DNA of 64,000 bases from Ramlibacter alkalitolerans (GTDB lineage: Bacteria; Pseudomonadota; Gammaproteobacteria; Burkholderiales; Burkholderiaceae_C), in NCBI RefSeq assembly GCF_016722765.1, contig NZ_JAEQND010000004.1, positions 62,001 to 126,000 on the forward strand, written 5' to 3'. Within the stretch, counting starts at the first letter, position 1, and every line of letters begins with the position of its first letter. The position numbers were made by a program, and so were the translations under genes. This document shows, one piece after another, positions 1 to 7,880 of this stretch. Under the pieces are notes generated by a model, which was given only the letters and a program-made list of their open reading frames with translations, did not search any database and was not told the origin of the DNA.

Positions 1-240
1 GCTCTCGACGCGCTCGCGCAGCAAGGGGGTGAGCGCGCTGGTGTGCTCCAGGATGACGGCGGCGATCGTCTCGCGCAGCCGGGTGTCGAGCGTGAGTTCG
101 ACCCGCTGCAGCACCCGCTGCGCGAGCTGGTCCTGCGTCAGGGCGGGCAGCGTGCCGAGCGCGGGCGCCAGCGGCGCGGCGCCGCTCTGCACCACTTCGG
201 TCAGCGTCGGCACGAACCGGGGGGGCGTGCGGGTGGCCAT
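1..240 (-). CDS. conserved hypothetical protein, 3' part cut by window edge
   Basis: The minus strand reads ATG at 240 and stays open to the window edge (80 codons seen, beginning MATRTPPRFVPTLTEVVQ). It overlaps the holC stop by an ATGA junction, so it is very probably co-translated with holC. The visible part is alpha-helical in character, rich in Leu, Arg, Glu and Thr, with no signal peptide or membrane segment. I do not recognise a domain. Similar short proteins follow holC in Burkholderiales; that is recollection, not a search result. The true length is unknown. Confidence 0.6.
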   Translation of the reverse strand, partial: MATRTPPRFVPTLTEVVQSGAAPLAPALGTLPALTQDQLAQRVLQRVELTLDTRLRETIAAVILEHTSALTPLLRERVES

Positions 241-677
241 CAGCGCGGCTCCCGCTCGGCGACGTCGTGCCTGCGGATCGCATAGCCGCGGTCGGCATAG
301 TGCTTCCAGCGGGCGCGGGCCTGCAGGCGGTCGGCTTCGTCCTGCGAGACCAGCTCGTTCAGGCGCTCGAAGCGCTCGAAGCCTTCCGGCACCGGGCCGC
401 CCAGGTTGACCAGCACCTCGTGGTGCGGCGTGCCGCGCGGCACGTCGGCCAGCACCACCGGCGAGGCGGCGACCACCTGCGCGTCCGCTGCGGCGGCATG
501 GGCGTGCGGGATGAACTCCAGGGCCGAGAAGGTCCACAACTCGGTGTCCAGCCGGCGCAGCAGCTCCGGCTCGCCGGTCACCACCACCCGCGACCCGGCG
601 CCCCTCGCCCGGCGCACCAGCCGACAGGCATAGGCCAGCTTGTCGGGGACGTTGAAATGGAAGGTGACCTCGGTCAC
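240..677 (-). CDS. holC: DNA polymerase III chi subunit
   Basis: HolC joins the clamp-loader complex to single-strand binding protein at the replication fork. The 145-residue product has the usual size and the typical beginning TEVTFHFNVPDKLAYACRLVR, followed by a segment on recovery of the target (residues about 35-60) and a C-terminal helix with the pattern ADRLQARARWKHYADRG. I start it at the GTG at 677 because homology begins there and because it lies one base after the pepA stop; the longer open frame upstream is Arg/Pro-rich and overlaps the end of pepA. The pepA-holC order is common in proteobacteria and implies co-transcription. Confidence 0.9.
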   Translation of the reverse strand: MTEVTFHFNVPDKLAYACRLVRRARGAGSRVVVTGEPELLRRLDTELWTFSALEFIPHAHAAAADAQVVAASPVVLADVPRGTPHHEVLVNLGGPVPEGFERFERLNELVSQDEADRLQARARWKHYADRGYAIRRHDVAEREPR

Positions 678-678
678 G

Positions 679-2205
679 TCACGCGCTGGCCCGTGCCTTG
701 CGTCGGCCCTTGGCGGGCGCCGGCGCGGCCGCCTTGGGCGCAGCGGTGCGCCTGGCGCCGCCACCCGCGGGCGCCTGCGCCAGCAGGTATTCCAGCAGCA
801 GCCCGACCGGGCGTCCGGTGGAACCCTTGTTGCTGCCGCCCTTCCACGCCGTGCCTGCGATGTCCAGGTGGGCCCAGGGATAGTTCTGGGCGAAGCGGTG
901 CAGGAACTTGGCGGCCACCACGGCGCCGCCCGCGCGGCCCGCCACGTTGGCGACGTCGGCGAAGTTGGTCTTCAGGCCTTCGGCGTACTCGTCGTCCAGC
1001 GGCAGGCGCCAGCACGGGTCGAGCGCGGCCTCGCCGGCCTGCTGCAGTTGCTGCGCGAGTTCCTCGTCGCTGGCGAACAGGCCGCTGCGCACGCCGCCGA
1101 GCGCCACCACGCAGGCGCCGGTGAGCGTCGCGATGTCGATCACCGCGCGCGGCTTGAAGCGTTCGGCGTAGGTCAGCGCGTCGCACAGGATCAGCCGGCC
1201 CTCGGCATCGGTGTTGAGCACCTCGATGGTCTGGCCGCTGAGGCTGGTGAGGATGTCGCCCGGCTTGTACGAGGCGCCATCCGGCATGTTCTCGCAGGTC
1301 GGGATCAGGCCGATCACGTTCAGGCGCGGCTTGAGTTCGGCCAGGGCGCGGAAGGTGCCCAGCACGCTGGCGGCACCGCCCATGTCGAACTTCATCTCGT
1401 CCATCTCGGCCGACGGCTTGATCGAGATGCCGCCGGTGTCGAAGGTGATGCCCTTGCCCACCAGCACGACGGGCGCCTCCCCTTTGGGGCCGCCGTCGTG
1501 GCGCAGGATGATGAAGCGCAGCGGTTCGGCCGAGCCCTTGGCCACGCTCATGAAGGAACCCATGCCGATGCGCGCGACTTCCTTGGGGCCCAGCACTTCG
1601 ACGCCGAAGCCATGCGCGTCCGCGAGCTTCGTCGCCTCTTCGCCCAGGCGCGTCGGCGTGGCGTAGTTGGGCGGCAGGTTCCCGAGCTCGCGCGCGAACT
1701 CGATGCCGGCGGCGGCGGCGCGCGCCCGCGCGAAGGCTTCGCGGTCGGCTGCGGCATCGGCCACGCCGATCACCACCTTCTTCAGTTCGCGCGCTTCCGG
1801 CTTGGACTTGGTGGTGACGTACACATAGCTGCTTTCGGCCGTGCCGCAGACCGCGGCACGCACGCCATCGGCGCCGCTGGCCGGCGGCACGAGGATCACC
1901 ATGCGCTTTGCGGGCGAGGACTTCACGGAGGCGGCCGCGGCCTGCACCGCGCTTTGCAGGCGCTTGCCCGAACCATCGCCGGCGCCGGCGAGGATCACGC
2001 GCGGCGCGGCGATGCCCTGCGCGCGGTAGGCCTGCAGCAGCTTGCCGGCCTTGGGTTCGAGATCCTTGGCGGCCAGGGCGGCAGACACGAGGGCGGAAAC
2101 GGGGTCCTTGCCAGCCTGGAAGTTCTCCGGCACGAGCACCACCAGCACGTCGCACTTTTCCGCAGCCGCACCCGCGACGTCCAGGGTCTTGAGTTCGAAG
2201 TCCAT
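679..2205 (-). CDS. pepA: leucyl aminopeptidase, M17 family
   Basis: This cytosolic two-metal peptidase removes N-terminal residues from peptides; in some bacteria PepA also binds DNA. The metal and active-site signature NTDAEGRL is present at about residue 355, and the catalytic lysine region GKGITFDTGG lies near residue 270. I choose ATG 2205 (MDFELKTLDVAG) because the 19 residues upstream would overlap the divergent lptF start. The protein ends with an unusual Ala/Lys/Arg/Pro-rich tail of about 28 residues after the conserved core, which is likely disordered. It is followed after one base by holC. Confidence 0.95.
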   Translation of the reverse strand: MDFELKTLDVAGAAAEKCDVLVVLVPENFQAGKDPVSALVSAALAAKDLEPKAGKLLQAYRAQGIAAPRVILAGAGDGSGKRLQSAVQAAAASVKSSPAKRMVILVPPASGADGVRAAVCGTAESSYVYVTTKSKPEARELKKVVIGVADAAADREAFARARAAAAGIEFARELGNLPPNYATPTRLGEEATKLADAHGFGVEVLGPKEVARIGMGSFMSVAKGSAEPLRFIILRHDGGPKGEAPVVLVGKGITFDTGGISIKPSAEMDEMKFDMGGAASVLGTFRALAELKPRLNVIGLIPTCENMPDGASYKPGDILTSLSGQTIEVLNTDAEGRLILCDALTYAERFKPRAVIDIATLTGACVVALGGVRSGLFASDEELAQQLQQAGEAALDPCWRLPLDDEYAEGLKTNFADVANVAGRAGGAVVAAKFLHRFAQNYPWAHLDIAGTAWKGGSNKGSTGRPVGLLLEYLLAQAPAGGGARRTAAPKAAAPAPAKGRRKARASA

Positions 2206-2246
2206 AATCCCTTGTTGTTCACGCGCCTGTCGCGCCGCAGCCGCCG

Positions 2247-3347
2247 ATGTTATTCCATTCAACCGTTCGCAAGGAACTCGCCCGCAGTTTCGGCGCCTCG
2301 CTCGTCGTGCTGGTCACCATCATCGTCACGATGACGCTGATCCGCACCCTCAGCCTCGCCAACCGCGGCAGTGTGAACCCCGAGGAAGTGATGATGGTGA
2401 TGGGGTACACCGTGCTCGGCTACCTCGCCACCATCCTCACGCTGTCGCTGTTCATCGCCATCGTCGGCACGCTCTCGCGCATGTACCGCGACAGCGAGAT
2501 GGTGATCTGGTTCAGCGCCGGGCGGGGACTGTCCTCGCTGATCACCCCTCTGTTCCGCTTCGCCTGGCCGGTGCTGGCGGTGATCGCGCTGCTCTCGCTC
2601 GTGGTGTGGCCCTGGGCCAACCTGCAGACGCAGGAGCTGAAGGAGCGCTATGGCAAGCGCGGCGACCTCGAACGCGTGGCACCCGGCCAGTTCCAGGAAT
2701 CGGCCAGCGGCCAGCGCGTGTTCTTCCTGGACAAGGACACGCCGGACAACAAGTCCGGCCGCAACATCTTCATCTCCACCCGCGAGAAGGACCGCGAGAC
2801 GGTGACGTCCGCGCGCAGCGGCCACGTCGAAACCGTGGGCGACAGCCAGTTCCTGCTGCTGTCCAACGGCCAGCGGCTGGAGAACTCGCTCTCGGGCGAG
2901 GGTCTGCGCATCAGCGAATTCGAGGTGCATGGCAGCCGCGTCAAGGGCACCACGCTCACCAGCATGGACGAAAGCCCGGCCAAGGCGCGCTCCACGCTGG
3001 AACTGCTGCGGGACCGCAACCCGCGCAACAAGGGCGAACTGGCCTGGCGCCTGGGCAACGCGCTGGCCGCGATCAACTTCATCCTGCTCGCCGTCACCGT
3101 CTCCAGCGTCAATCCGCGCGTGGGCCGCAGCGGCAACCTGGTGTTCGCCCTGTTCGCCTTCGTCGTGTACTACAACCTGCTGAACCTCGGCCAGAGCTGG
3201 ATCGCATCCGGCCGCGTGCCCTTCGCGCCCTTCGTGCTGCTGCTGCACGGCGGCACCTTCCTGCTCGCCGCGGTGTGGCTCGGCAAGCAGCACAACAACT
3301 GGCGCGTCGCCCCGCTCATGCGGCGCCTGCGGGGTCGCGGCGAGTGA
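2247..3347 (+). CDS. lptF: LPS export ABC transporter permease LptF
   Basis: LptF is one of the two inner-membrane permeases of the LptB2FG exporter, which extracts lipopolysaccharide and passes it to LptC. The 366-residue product has the YjgP/YjgQ family layout: transmembrane segments near residues 15-35, 55-80 and 100-120, a periplasmic jelly-roll domain at about 125-260, then three segments to the end. It overlaps lptG by four bases (GTGA), so the pair is translationally coupled. Only 41 bases separate it from the divergent pepA start, the conserved arrangement in proteobacteria. Confidence 0.95.
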   Translation: MLFHSTVRKELARSFGASLVVLVTIIVTMTLIRTLSLANRGSVNPEEVMMVMGYTVLGYLATILTLSLFIAIVGTLSRMYRDSEMVIWFSAGRGLSSLITPLFRFAWPVLAVIALLSLVVWPWANLQTQELKERYGKRGDLERVAPGQFQESASGQRVFFLDKDTPDNKSGRNIFISTREKDRETVTSARSGHVETVGDSQFLLLSNGQRLENSLSGEGLRISEFEVHGSRVKGTTLTSMDESPAKARSTLELLRDRNPRNKGELAWRLGNALAAINFILLAVTVSSVNPRVGRSGNLVFALFAFVVYYNLLNLGQSWIASGRVPFAPFVLLLHGGTFLLAAVWLGKQHNNWRVAPLMRRLRGRGE

Positions 3348-4441
3348 AGACGATCCGGCGGCTGATCTACGTCGAGGTGGTGCAGGCGGTGGCTTTCGTG
3401 AGCCTCGGCTTCCTGGCGCTGTTCTTCTTCTTCGACTTCGTGGACGAACTGCCCAACCTGGGCAAGGGCATCCAGCCTTACCGCATGACGCAGGCGCTGC
3501 TCTATGTGGGCCTGCGCATGCCGAGCCACCTGTACGAGCTGCTGCCGATCGCGGTGCTGATCGGAACCATCTTCGTCATGGCGCGCTTCGCCCAGAGCTC
3601 GGAATACACGATCCTGCGCACCAGCGGCCTGGGGCCGTGGCGGGCCTTGCGCGCCCTGTTGCTGCTCGGATTCGCCTTCACCCTGCTGACGGTGCTCACC
3701 GGCGATTACCTGAGCCCCCTGAGCGACCGCACGGGCCAACTGCTCAAGGCCCGCATGGACGGCTCTCTTTCGGTGGGCACCACCGGCGCCTGGCTCAAGG
3801 AGCGGCAGCGCTACTTCTCGTACAACGTCAACGTGAAGTCGCTCTCCCCCGACGGCCAGCTCCTGGGCATCCGCATCTTCGAGGCCGACACCCGCGGCTA
3901 CCTGGTCTCGCTCACGCAGGCGGCGCGCGGCAGCTTCGCCGACGACGGCGCCTGGGTGCTGAACGACGTCACCCGCACGGAATTCACCAACGGCGACTCC
4001 GCCCGGGTGCAGCACAGCAAGCTGCCCACCCTGCGCTGGCCGACGGAGATCACGCAGGAGATGGTGGCGGTCGCGCTGCTCAAGCCCGAGCGCATGAGCA
4101 CCATCGCGCTGTTCCAGTACATCCAGCACCTGGAGGCGAACTCGCAGACCTCGCAGCGCTACGAGATCGAGTTCTGGCGCAAGGTCTTCTATCCCCTCAG
4201 CTGCCTGGTGATGGTGGTGCTGGCGCTGCCCTTCGCCTACCTGCATTTCCGCTCCGGCGGGATCACCAGCTACGTGTTCGGCGGCGTGCTGATCGGCATC
4301 AGCTTCTTCCTCCTGAACAACCTGTTCGGGTACATCGGCAACCTGCAGAACTGGATCCCGTGGATCGCCGCCGGCACGCCCGGGCTGCTTTACACGCTGC
4401 TCTCGCTGGGCGCCTTCGGCTGGCTGGTCCTGCGCAGGTAG
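3344..4441 (+). CDS. lptG: LPS export ABC transporter permease LptG
   Basis: This is the partner permease of LptF. The 365-residue product begins with GTG at 3344, inside the stop of lptF; homology starts at KTIRRLIYVEVV, and the frame upstream is only a shadow of lptF. It has three N-terminal membrane segments (about residues 12-32, 55-80, 98-118), a periplasmic beta domain (about 125-260), and three C-terminal segments including the FYPLSCLVMVVLALPF motif typical of LptG. No ATPase gene (lptB) is in the window, as usual for this pair. Confidence 0.95.
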   Translation: MKTIRRLIYVEVVQAVAFVSLGFLALFFFFDFVDELPNLGKGIQPYRMTQALLYVGLRMPSHLYELLPIAVLIGTIFVMARFAQSSEYTILRTSGLGPWRALRALLLLGFAFTLLTVLTGDYLSPLSDRTGQLLKARMDGSLSVGTTGAWLKERQRYFSYNVNVKSLSPDGQLLGIRIFEADTRGYLVSLTQAARGSFADDGAWVLNDVTRTEFTNGDSARVQHSKLPTLRWPTEITQEMVAVALLKPERMSTIALFQYIQHLEANSQTSQRYEIEFWRKVFYPLSCLVMVVLALPFAYLHFRSGGITSYVFGGVLIGISFFLLNNLFGYIGNLQNWIPWIAAGTPGLLYTLLSLGAFGWLVLRR

Positions 4442-4444
4442 GCC

Positions 4445-4804
4445 ATGGCGCGCGCGGTGATCCTGTTCGGCCACGGCTCGCGCGACCCGCTGTGGCGGCT
4501 GCCGATGGAAACCGTTGCCGCCCGGCTGCGCGCGCAGCACCCGGAAGTCGCGGTGCGCTGCGCCTACCTCGAACTGGACGCACCCGACCTCGCCACCGCG
4601 GCATCGGACCTGGTTGCGGGCGGTGCGCGGCAGGTCACCATCCTTCCCATGTTCCTCGGCACCGGCCGCCACGCGCGCGAGGACCTGCCGCTGCTGGTGC
4701 GCCAGCTGGAGGCAGCCCATCCCGATGTCGCTTTCGTCCTGCAGAAGGCGGTCGGCGAAGATGGACGCGTGCTGGACCTGATCGCCAAAATTGCCCTGGA
4801 GTAG
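4445..4804 (+). CDS. cbiX: small CbiX-type sirohydrochlorin chelatase
   Basis: The 119-residue product matches the short single-domain CbiX family, which inserts metal into sirohydrochlorin and functions as a dimer. The N-terminal HGSRDP motif (residue 10 onward) holds the catalytic histidine, and the second region LPMFLGTGRHAREDLP carries a further histidine. It begins three bases after lptG. Its place directly before cysB suggests a role in sirohaem synthesis for sulfite reductase; whether it acts on iron or cobalt cannot be told from sequence alone. Confidence 0.85.
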   Translation: MARAVILFGHGSRDPLWRLPMETVAARLRAQHPEVAVRCAYLELDAPDLATAASDLVAGGARQVTILPMFLGTGRHAREDLPLLVRQLEAAHPDVAFVLQKAVGEDGRVLDLIAKIALE

Positions 4805-4820
4805 CGGCTCACGGCATAAT

Positions 4821-4844
4821 GAATTTCTTTCTTAGAAGAAATTC
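4821..4844. promoter_or_regulatory. palindrome directly upstream of cysB
   Basis: Perfect 9-bp arms GAATTTCTT / AAGAAATTC are separated by six bases and end three bases before the cysB ATG. A CATAAT element (4815-4820) just before it resembles a -10 box. It is AT-rich in a GC-rich region. An autoregulatory CysB operator is the simplest reading; a hairpin in the 5' untranslated RNA covering the ribosome site is the alternative. Confidence 0.55.
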
Positions 4845-4847
4845 GGC

Positions 4848-5795
4848 ATGAACCTGCATCAGTTTCGCTTCGTGCAGGAAGCGGTGCGGCGCAATCTCAA
4901 CCTGACGGAAGCAGCCAAGGCGCTGCACACCTCGCAGCCCGGGGTGTCGAAGGCGATCATCGAGCTCGAGGAGGAGCTGGGCGTCGAGATCTTCGCCCGC
5001 CACGGCAAGCGGCTCAAGCGCGTGACGGAGCCGGGCCAGCACGTCCTCAAGAGCATCGAGCTGATCATGCGGGAGGTCGGCAACCTCAAGCGCATCGGCG
5101 AGCAGTTCAGCGCCCAGGACAGCGGCACGCTCTCCATCGCCACCACGCACACGCAGGCGCGCTACGTGCTGCCGCTGTCGGTGGCCAAGCTGCGCGAGCT
5201 CTATCCCAAGGTCAGCGTCAGCCTGCACCAGGGCTCGCCGGACCAGGTGGCGAAGATGGTGATGGAGGAGACGGCGGAGATCGGCATCGCGACCGAGTCG
5301 CTCGGCGACTACCCCGACCTCATCACCCTGCCCTGCTACGAGTGGCAGCACGTGCTGGTGCTGCCGCAGGCGCATCCGCTGGCGAAGAAGGAGCGCATCA
5401 CGCTGGAGGACATCGCGGGCGAGCCGCTGGTGACCTACCACCCGTCCTTCACCGGCCGCACGCGCATCGACAGCGCCTTCGCGCAGAAGAAACTGCAGCC
5501 GCACATCGCGCTGGAGGCGATCGACTCCGACGTGATCAAGACCTATGTGCGCCTGGGCCTGGGCATCGGCATCGTCGCCGAGATGGCGGTGCGCGAGGAC
5601 GGCAGCAACAACGACCTGGCCACGCGGCCCCTGGGCACGCTCTTCGGCCAGAATCTGGCCCGGGTCGCCTTCAAGCGCGGCGCCTACCTGCGCAACTTCG
5701 TCTACCGCTTCGCCGAACTGCTTTCTCCCGACCGCCTGGACCGCAACCTCATCGCCAAGGCCATGAGCGGCCACGGCAACGACTACGAGATGTGA
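4848..5795 (+). CDS. cysB: LysR-type regulator CysB
   Basis: The 315-residue protein has the LysR helix-turn-helix at residues 3-62 (NLTEAAKALHTSQPGVSKAI) and a periplasmic-binding-like effector domain after residue 90. The phrases TTHTQARYVLP and YHPSFTGRTRID are typical of the CysB/Cbl group, which senses acetylserine or sulfate and activates sulfur assimilation. The window also holds a sulfate importer operon (16823-20744) that is its expected target. A strong AT-rich palindrome sits just upstream of the start. Confidence 0.9.
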   Translation: MNLHQFRFVQEAVRRNLNLTEAAKALHTSQPGVSKAIIELEEELGVEIFARHGKRLKRVTEPGQHVLKSIELIMREVGNLKRIGEQFSAQDSGTLSIATTHTQARYVLPLSVAKLRELYPKVSVSLHQGSPDQVAKMVMEETAEIGIATESLGDYPDLITLPCYEWQHVLVLPQAHPLAKKERITLEDIAGEPLVTYHPSFTGRTRIDSAFAQKKLQPHIALEAIDSDVIKTYVRLGLGIGIVAEMAVREDGSNNDLATRPLGTLFGQNLARVAFKRGAYLRNFVYRFAELLSPDRLDRNLIAKAMSGHGNDYEM

Positions 5796-5815
5796 CTCCC
5801 GCCCGAATCCTGCCC

Positions 5816-6979
5816 ATGTCGAACACCGAAAGAACGCCCCCGATCGCCACCAAGTTCCCCACCATGGGGACCACCATCTTCACGGTGATGTCCGCGCTGG
5901 CCACCGAGAAGAACGCCGTCAACCTGGGCCAGGGTTTTCCGGACTTTGAATGCGACCCGAAGCTGGTCGACGCGGTCACCGAAGCCATGCGCCAGGGCCT
6001 GAACCAGTACCCGCCGATGACGGGCATCACGCCGCTGCGCGAGGCGGTCTCGGCCAAGATCGAGGCGATCTACGGGCGCAAGTACGACCCGGCGGCCGAG
6101 ATCACGATCACGGCTGGCGCCACGCAGGCGATCATCACGGCGGTGCTGGCCATCGTGAAGCCGGGCGACGAAGTGATCGTGCTGGAGCCGTGCTACGACA
6201 GCTACGTGCCCAACATCGAGCTGGCCGGCGGCAAGGTCGTGCGCGTGCCGCTGGTGCCCCACAGCTTCCGCCCGGATTTCGGCAAGATCGCCGCCGCGAT
6301 CACGCCGCGCACCCGCGCGATCATGATCAATTCGCCGCACAACCCGAGCGGCACGGTGTGGACGCGCGAGGAGATGCTGCAGCTGCAGGACCTGCTGGCG
6401 CCGACCGACATCTTCGTGATCAGCGACGAGGTCTACGAGCACATGGTGTTCGACGGCCAGCTGCACCAGAGCGCGGCGCGCTTTCCGGGGCTGGCGGCGC
6501 GCTCCATCATCGTCTCCAGCTTCGGCAAGACCTACCACGTCACCGGCTGGAAGATCGGCTACGTGGCCGCGCCGGCGGTGCTCTCGGCGGAGTTCCGCAA
6601 GGTGCACCAGTTCAACGTCTTCACGGTGAACACGCCCATGCAGTTCGGCCTGGCCCGCTACATGGCTTCGCCGGAACCCTACCTGCAGCTGCCCGCCTTC
6701 TACCAGCGCAAGCGCGACCTGTTCCGCGAAGGGCTGGCGCAGACGCGCTTCGAGCTGCTGCCCAGCGAGGGCACCTACTTCCAGTGCGTCGACATCTCGA
6801 AGGTCAGCGACCTGAAGGAAGACGAATTCTGCAAGTGGCTCACCAGCGAGATCGGCGTGGCGGCGATCCCGCTGTCGGCGTTCTACGGCGGCGGCTTCGA
6901 CCAGCGGGTGGTGCGGTTCTGCTTCGCGAAGAAGGACGAGACGCTGCGGGCGGCGCTGGGGCGGTTGGCGAAGCTTTGA
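5816..6979 (+). CDS. PLP-dependent aminotransferase, methionine aminotransferase type
   Basis: The 387-residue product is a fold-type I class I/II aminotransferase. It shows NLGQGFPDF near residue 37, the NSPHNPSG motif near residue 166, the ISDEVYEHMVFDG segment, and SSFGKTYHVTGWKIGY with the PLP-binding lysine near residue 233. These features fit the YbdL-like methionine/2-oxoacid aminotransferases. The ATG at 5816 lies 20 bases after cysB, so the two may be co-transcribed, which would fit a sulfur amino-acid role. A long inverted repeat follows the stop. Confidence 0.85.
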   Translation: MSNTERTPPIATKFPTMGTTIFTVMSALATEKNAVNLGQGFPDFECDPKLVDAVTEAMRQGLNQYPPMTGITPLREAVSAKIEAIYGRKYDPAAEITITAGATQAIITAVLAIVKPGDEVIVLEPCYDSYVPNIELAGGKVVRVPLVPHSFRPDFGKIAAAITPRTRAIMINSPHNPSGTVWTREEMLQLQDLLAPTDIFVISDEVYEHMVFDGQLHQSAARFPGLAARSIIVSSFGKTYHVTGWKIGYVAAPAVLSAEFRKVHQFNVFTVNTPMQFGLARYMASPEPYLQLPAFYQRKRDLFREGLAQTRFELLPSEGTYFQCVDISKVSDLKEDEFCKWLTSEIGVAAIPLSAFYGGGFDQRVVRFCFAKKDETLRAALGRLAKL

Positions 6980-6982
6980 CCG

Positions 6983-7075
6983 CTGGGGTTCGCGCGCTGC
7001 TCGCGGCTCACCGCCAGCCTACCGGCGGCTGCGGATCGTAGGCTGGCGGTGAGCCGCGCAGCGCGCGAACCCCAG
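6983..7075. repeat. long inverted repeat, copy 1 of a gene-end family
   Basis: Two arms of about 38-40 bases (left 6983-7022, right 7038-7075) are complementary except for a two-base insertion, around a 15-base centre. The arm begins CTGGGGTTCGCGC and ends CACCGCCAGCCTAC. It fills the gap between the convergent aminotransferase and Rieske genes, so it may end transcription from both sides. Related copies lie at 16143-16243, 20939-20976 and 61625-61665. Confidence 0.85.
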
Positions 7076-7080
7076 CTCCT

Positions 7081-7785
7081 TCAGCACTGGATCGGGTTCC
7101 TGCAGAACTTCTCCAGCGGGCTCACCACGCTCTGCCCGCGCACGGCGTTGTGTGCCTTCGGGCCGACCTCGAAGCTGAGCTTCATCTCGTATTTCTTGAA
7201 GAACTCGTCGAAGAGTTCGGCCCCCAGGGTGGCATAGGCCGTCAGCGTGTCGGCGGCCGCGTCGTGCGTGAGCAGCACCGCGCACAGCGGTTGCTTCGCG
7301 GGCCCCGAGAGCACCTCGGCGCCCTTGGCGGGGTCGTACTGGCTGTGCTCGGCGCAGCAGTGGATCAGCCCGTCCTGCACGCCGCGCTGCGCCCGCGTCT
7401 TGCGAAAGCTGATGAAGCTCACGTCCTTCGTGGGATACACCAGCTGGTGCGCGCAGATGGCCGAGAAGGCGACGATGCTGCGGTTGCGCCCGACGCCACC
7501 CGGCCAGTTGTAGGCCCCGCGTTCCGGCACGCTCAGCGAGTGCGCGGGCACCTGCTTGCCCAGGTCCAGCAGGAACACCGGCGTGGCCTCGAAGGGGTAA
7601 TGGAAGACGTAGTTCGCCTGCGGCTTGAGCTCCGAGGTCCGCAGCGGATCGCCGCGTTCGTTCACGAGCAGGGCCGGGGCATAGTCCTTCTGCTTCGCAT
7701 TGGCGGCCCAGGCCGCCGAGGTCAGGCCGGCCGACAGGCAGGCGGCGCCCGCGGAACAGGATTCCAGGAAGCTGCGTCTGTCCAT
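7081..7785 (-). CDS. Rieske [2Fe-2S] protein with Tat-like signal
   Basis: The 234-residue product begins MDRRSFLESCSAGAACLSAG, a twin-arginine-like leader ending near AWA. Two Rieske half-motifs are visible: CAH in AICAHQL and C-x2-H in HCCAEHSQYDP, which supply the two Cys and two His ligands of the cluster. I start at ATG 7785; the upstream codons to 7827 would break the leader. It is not a bc1 Rieske subunit, since it has no neighbouring cytochrome b gene and an unusual long spacing between motifs. Its partner is unknown. Confidence 0.75.
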   Translation of the reverse strand: MDRRSFLESCSAGAACLSAGLTSAAWAANAKQKDYAPALLVNERGDPLRTSELKPQANYVFHYPFEATPVFLLDLGKQVPAHSLSVPERGAYNWPGGVGRNRSIVAFSAICAHQLVYPTKDVSFISFRKTRAQRGVQDGLIHCCAEHSQYDPAKGAEVLSGPAKQPLCAVLLTHDAAADTLTAYATLGAELFDEFFKKYEMKLSFEVGPKAHNAVRGQSVVSPLEKFCRNPIQC

Positions 7786-7880
7786 TGTTCGTATCCCCCA
7801 GGCAGGCGCCACGGTAGCCCCCGGCACCGGCGCCGCGCATCGGGTGTTTTACCGCCTACGCAGCTTCGCGGGGGGACGAA

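Noticed and set aside
7081..7785. Rieske subunit of a bc1 complex (petA)
   Set aside because: No cytochrome b or c1 genes adjoin and the spacing between the two cluster motifs is unlike PetA.
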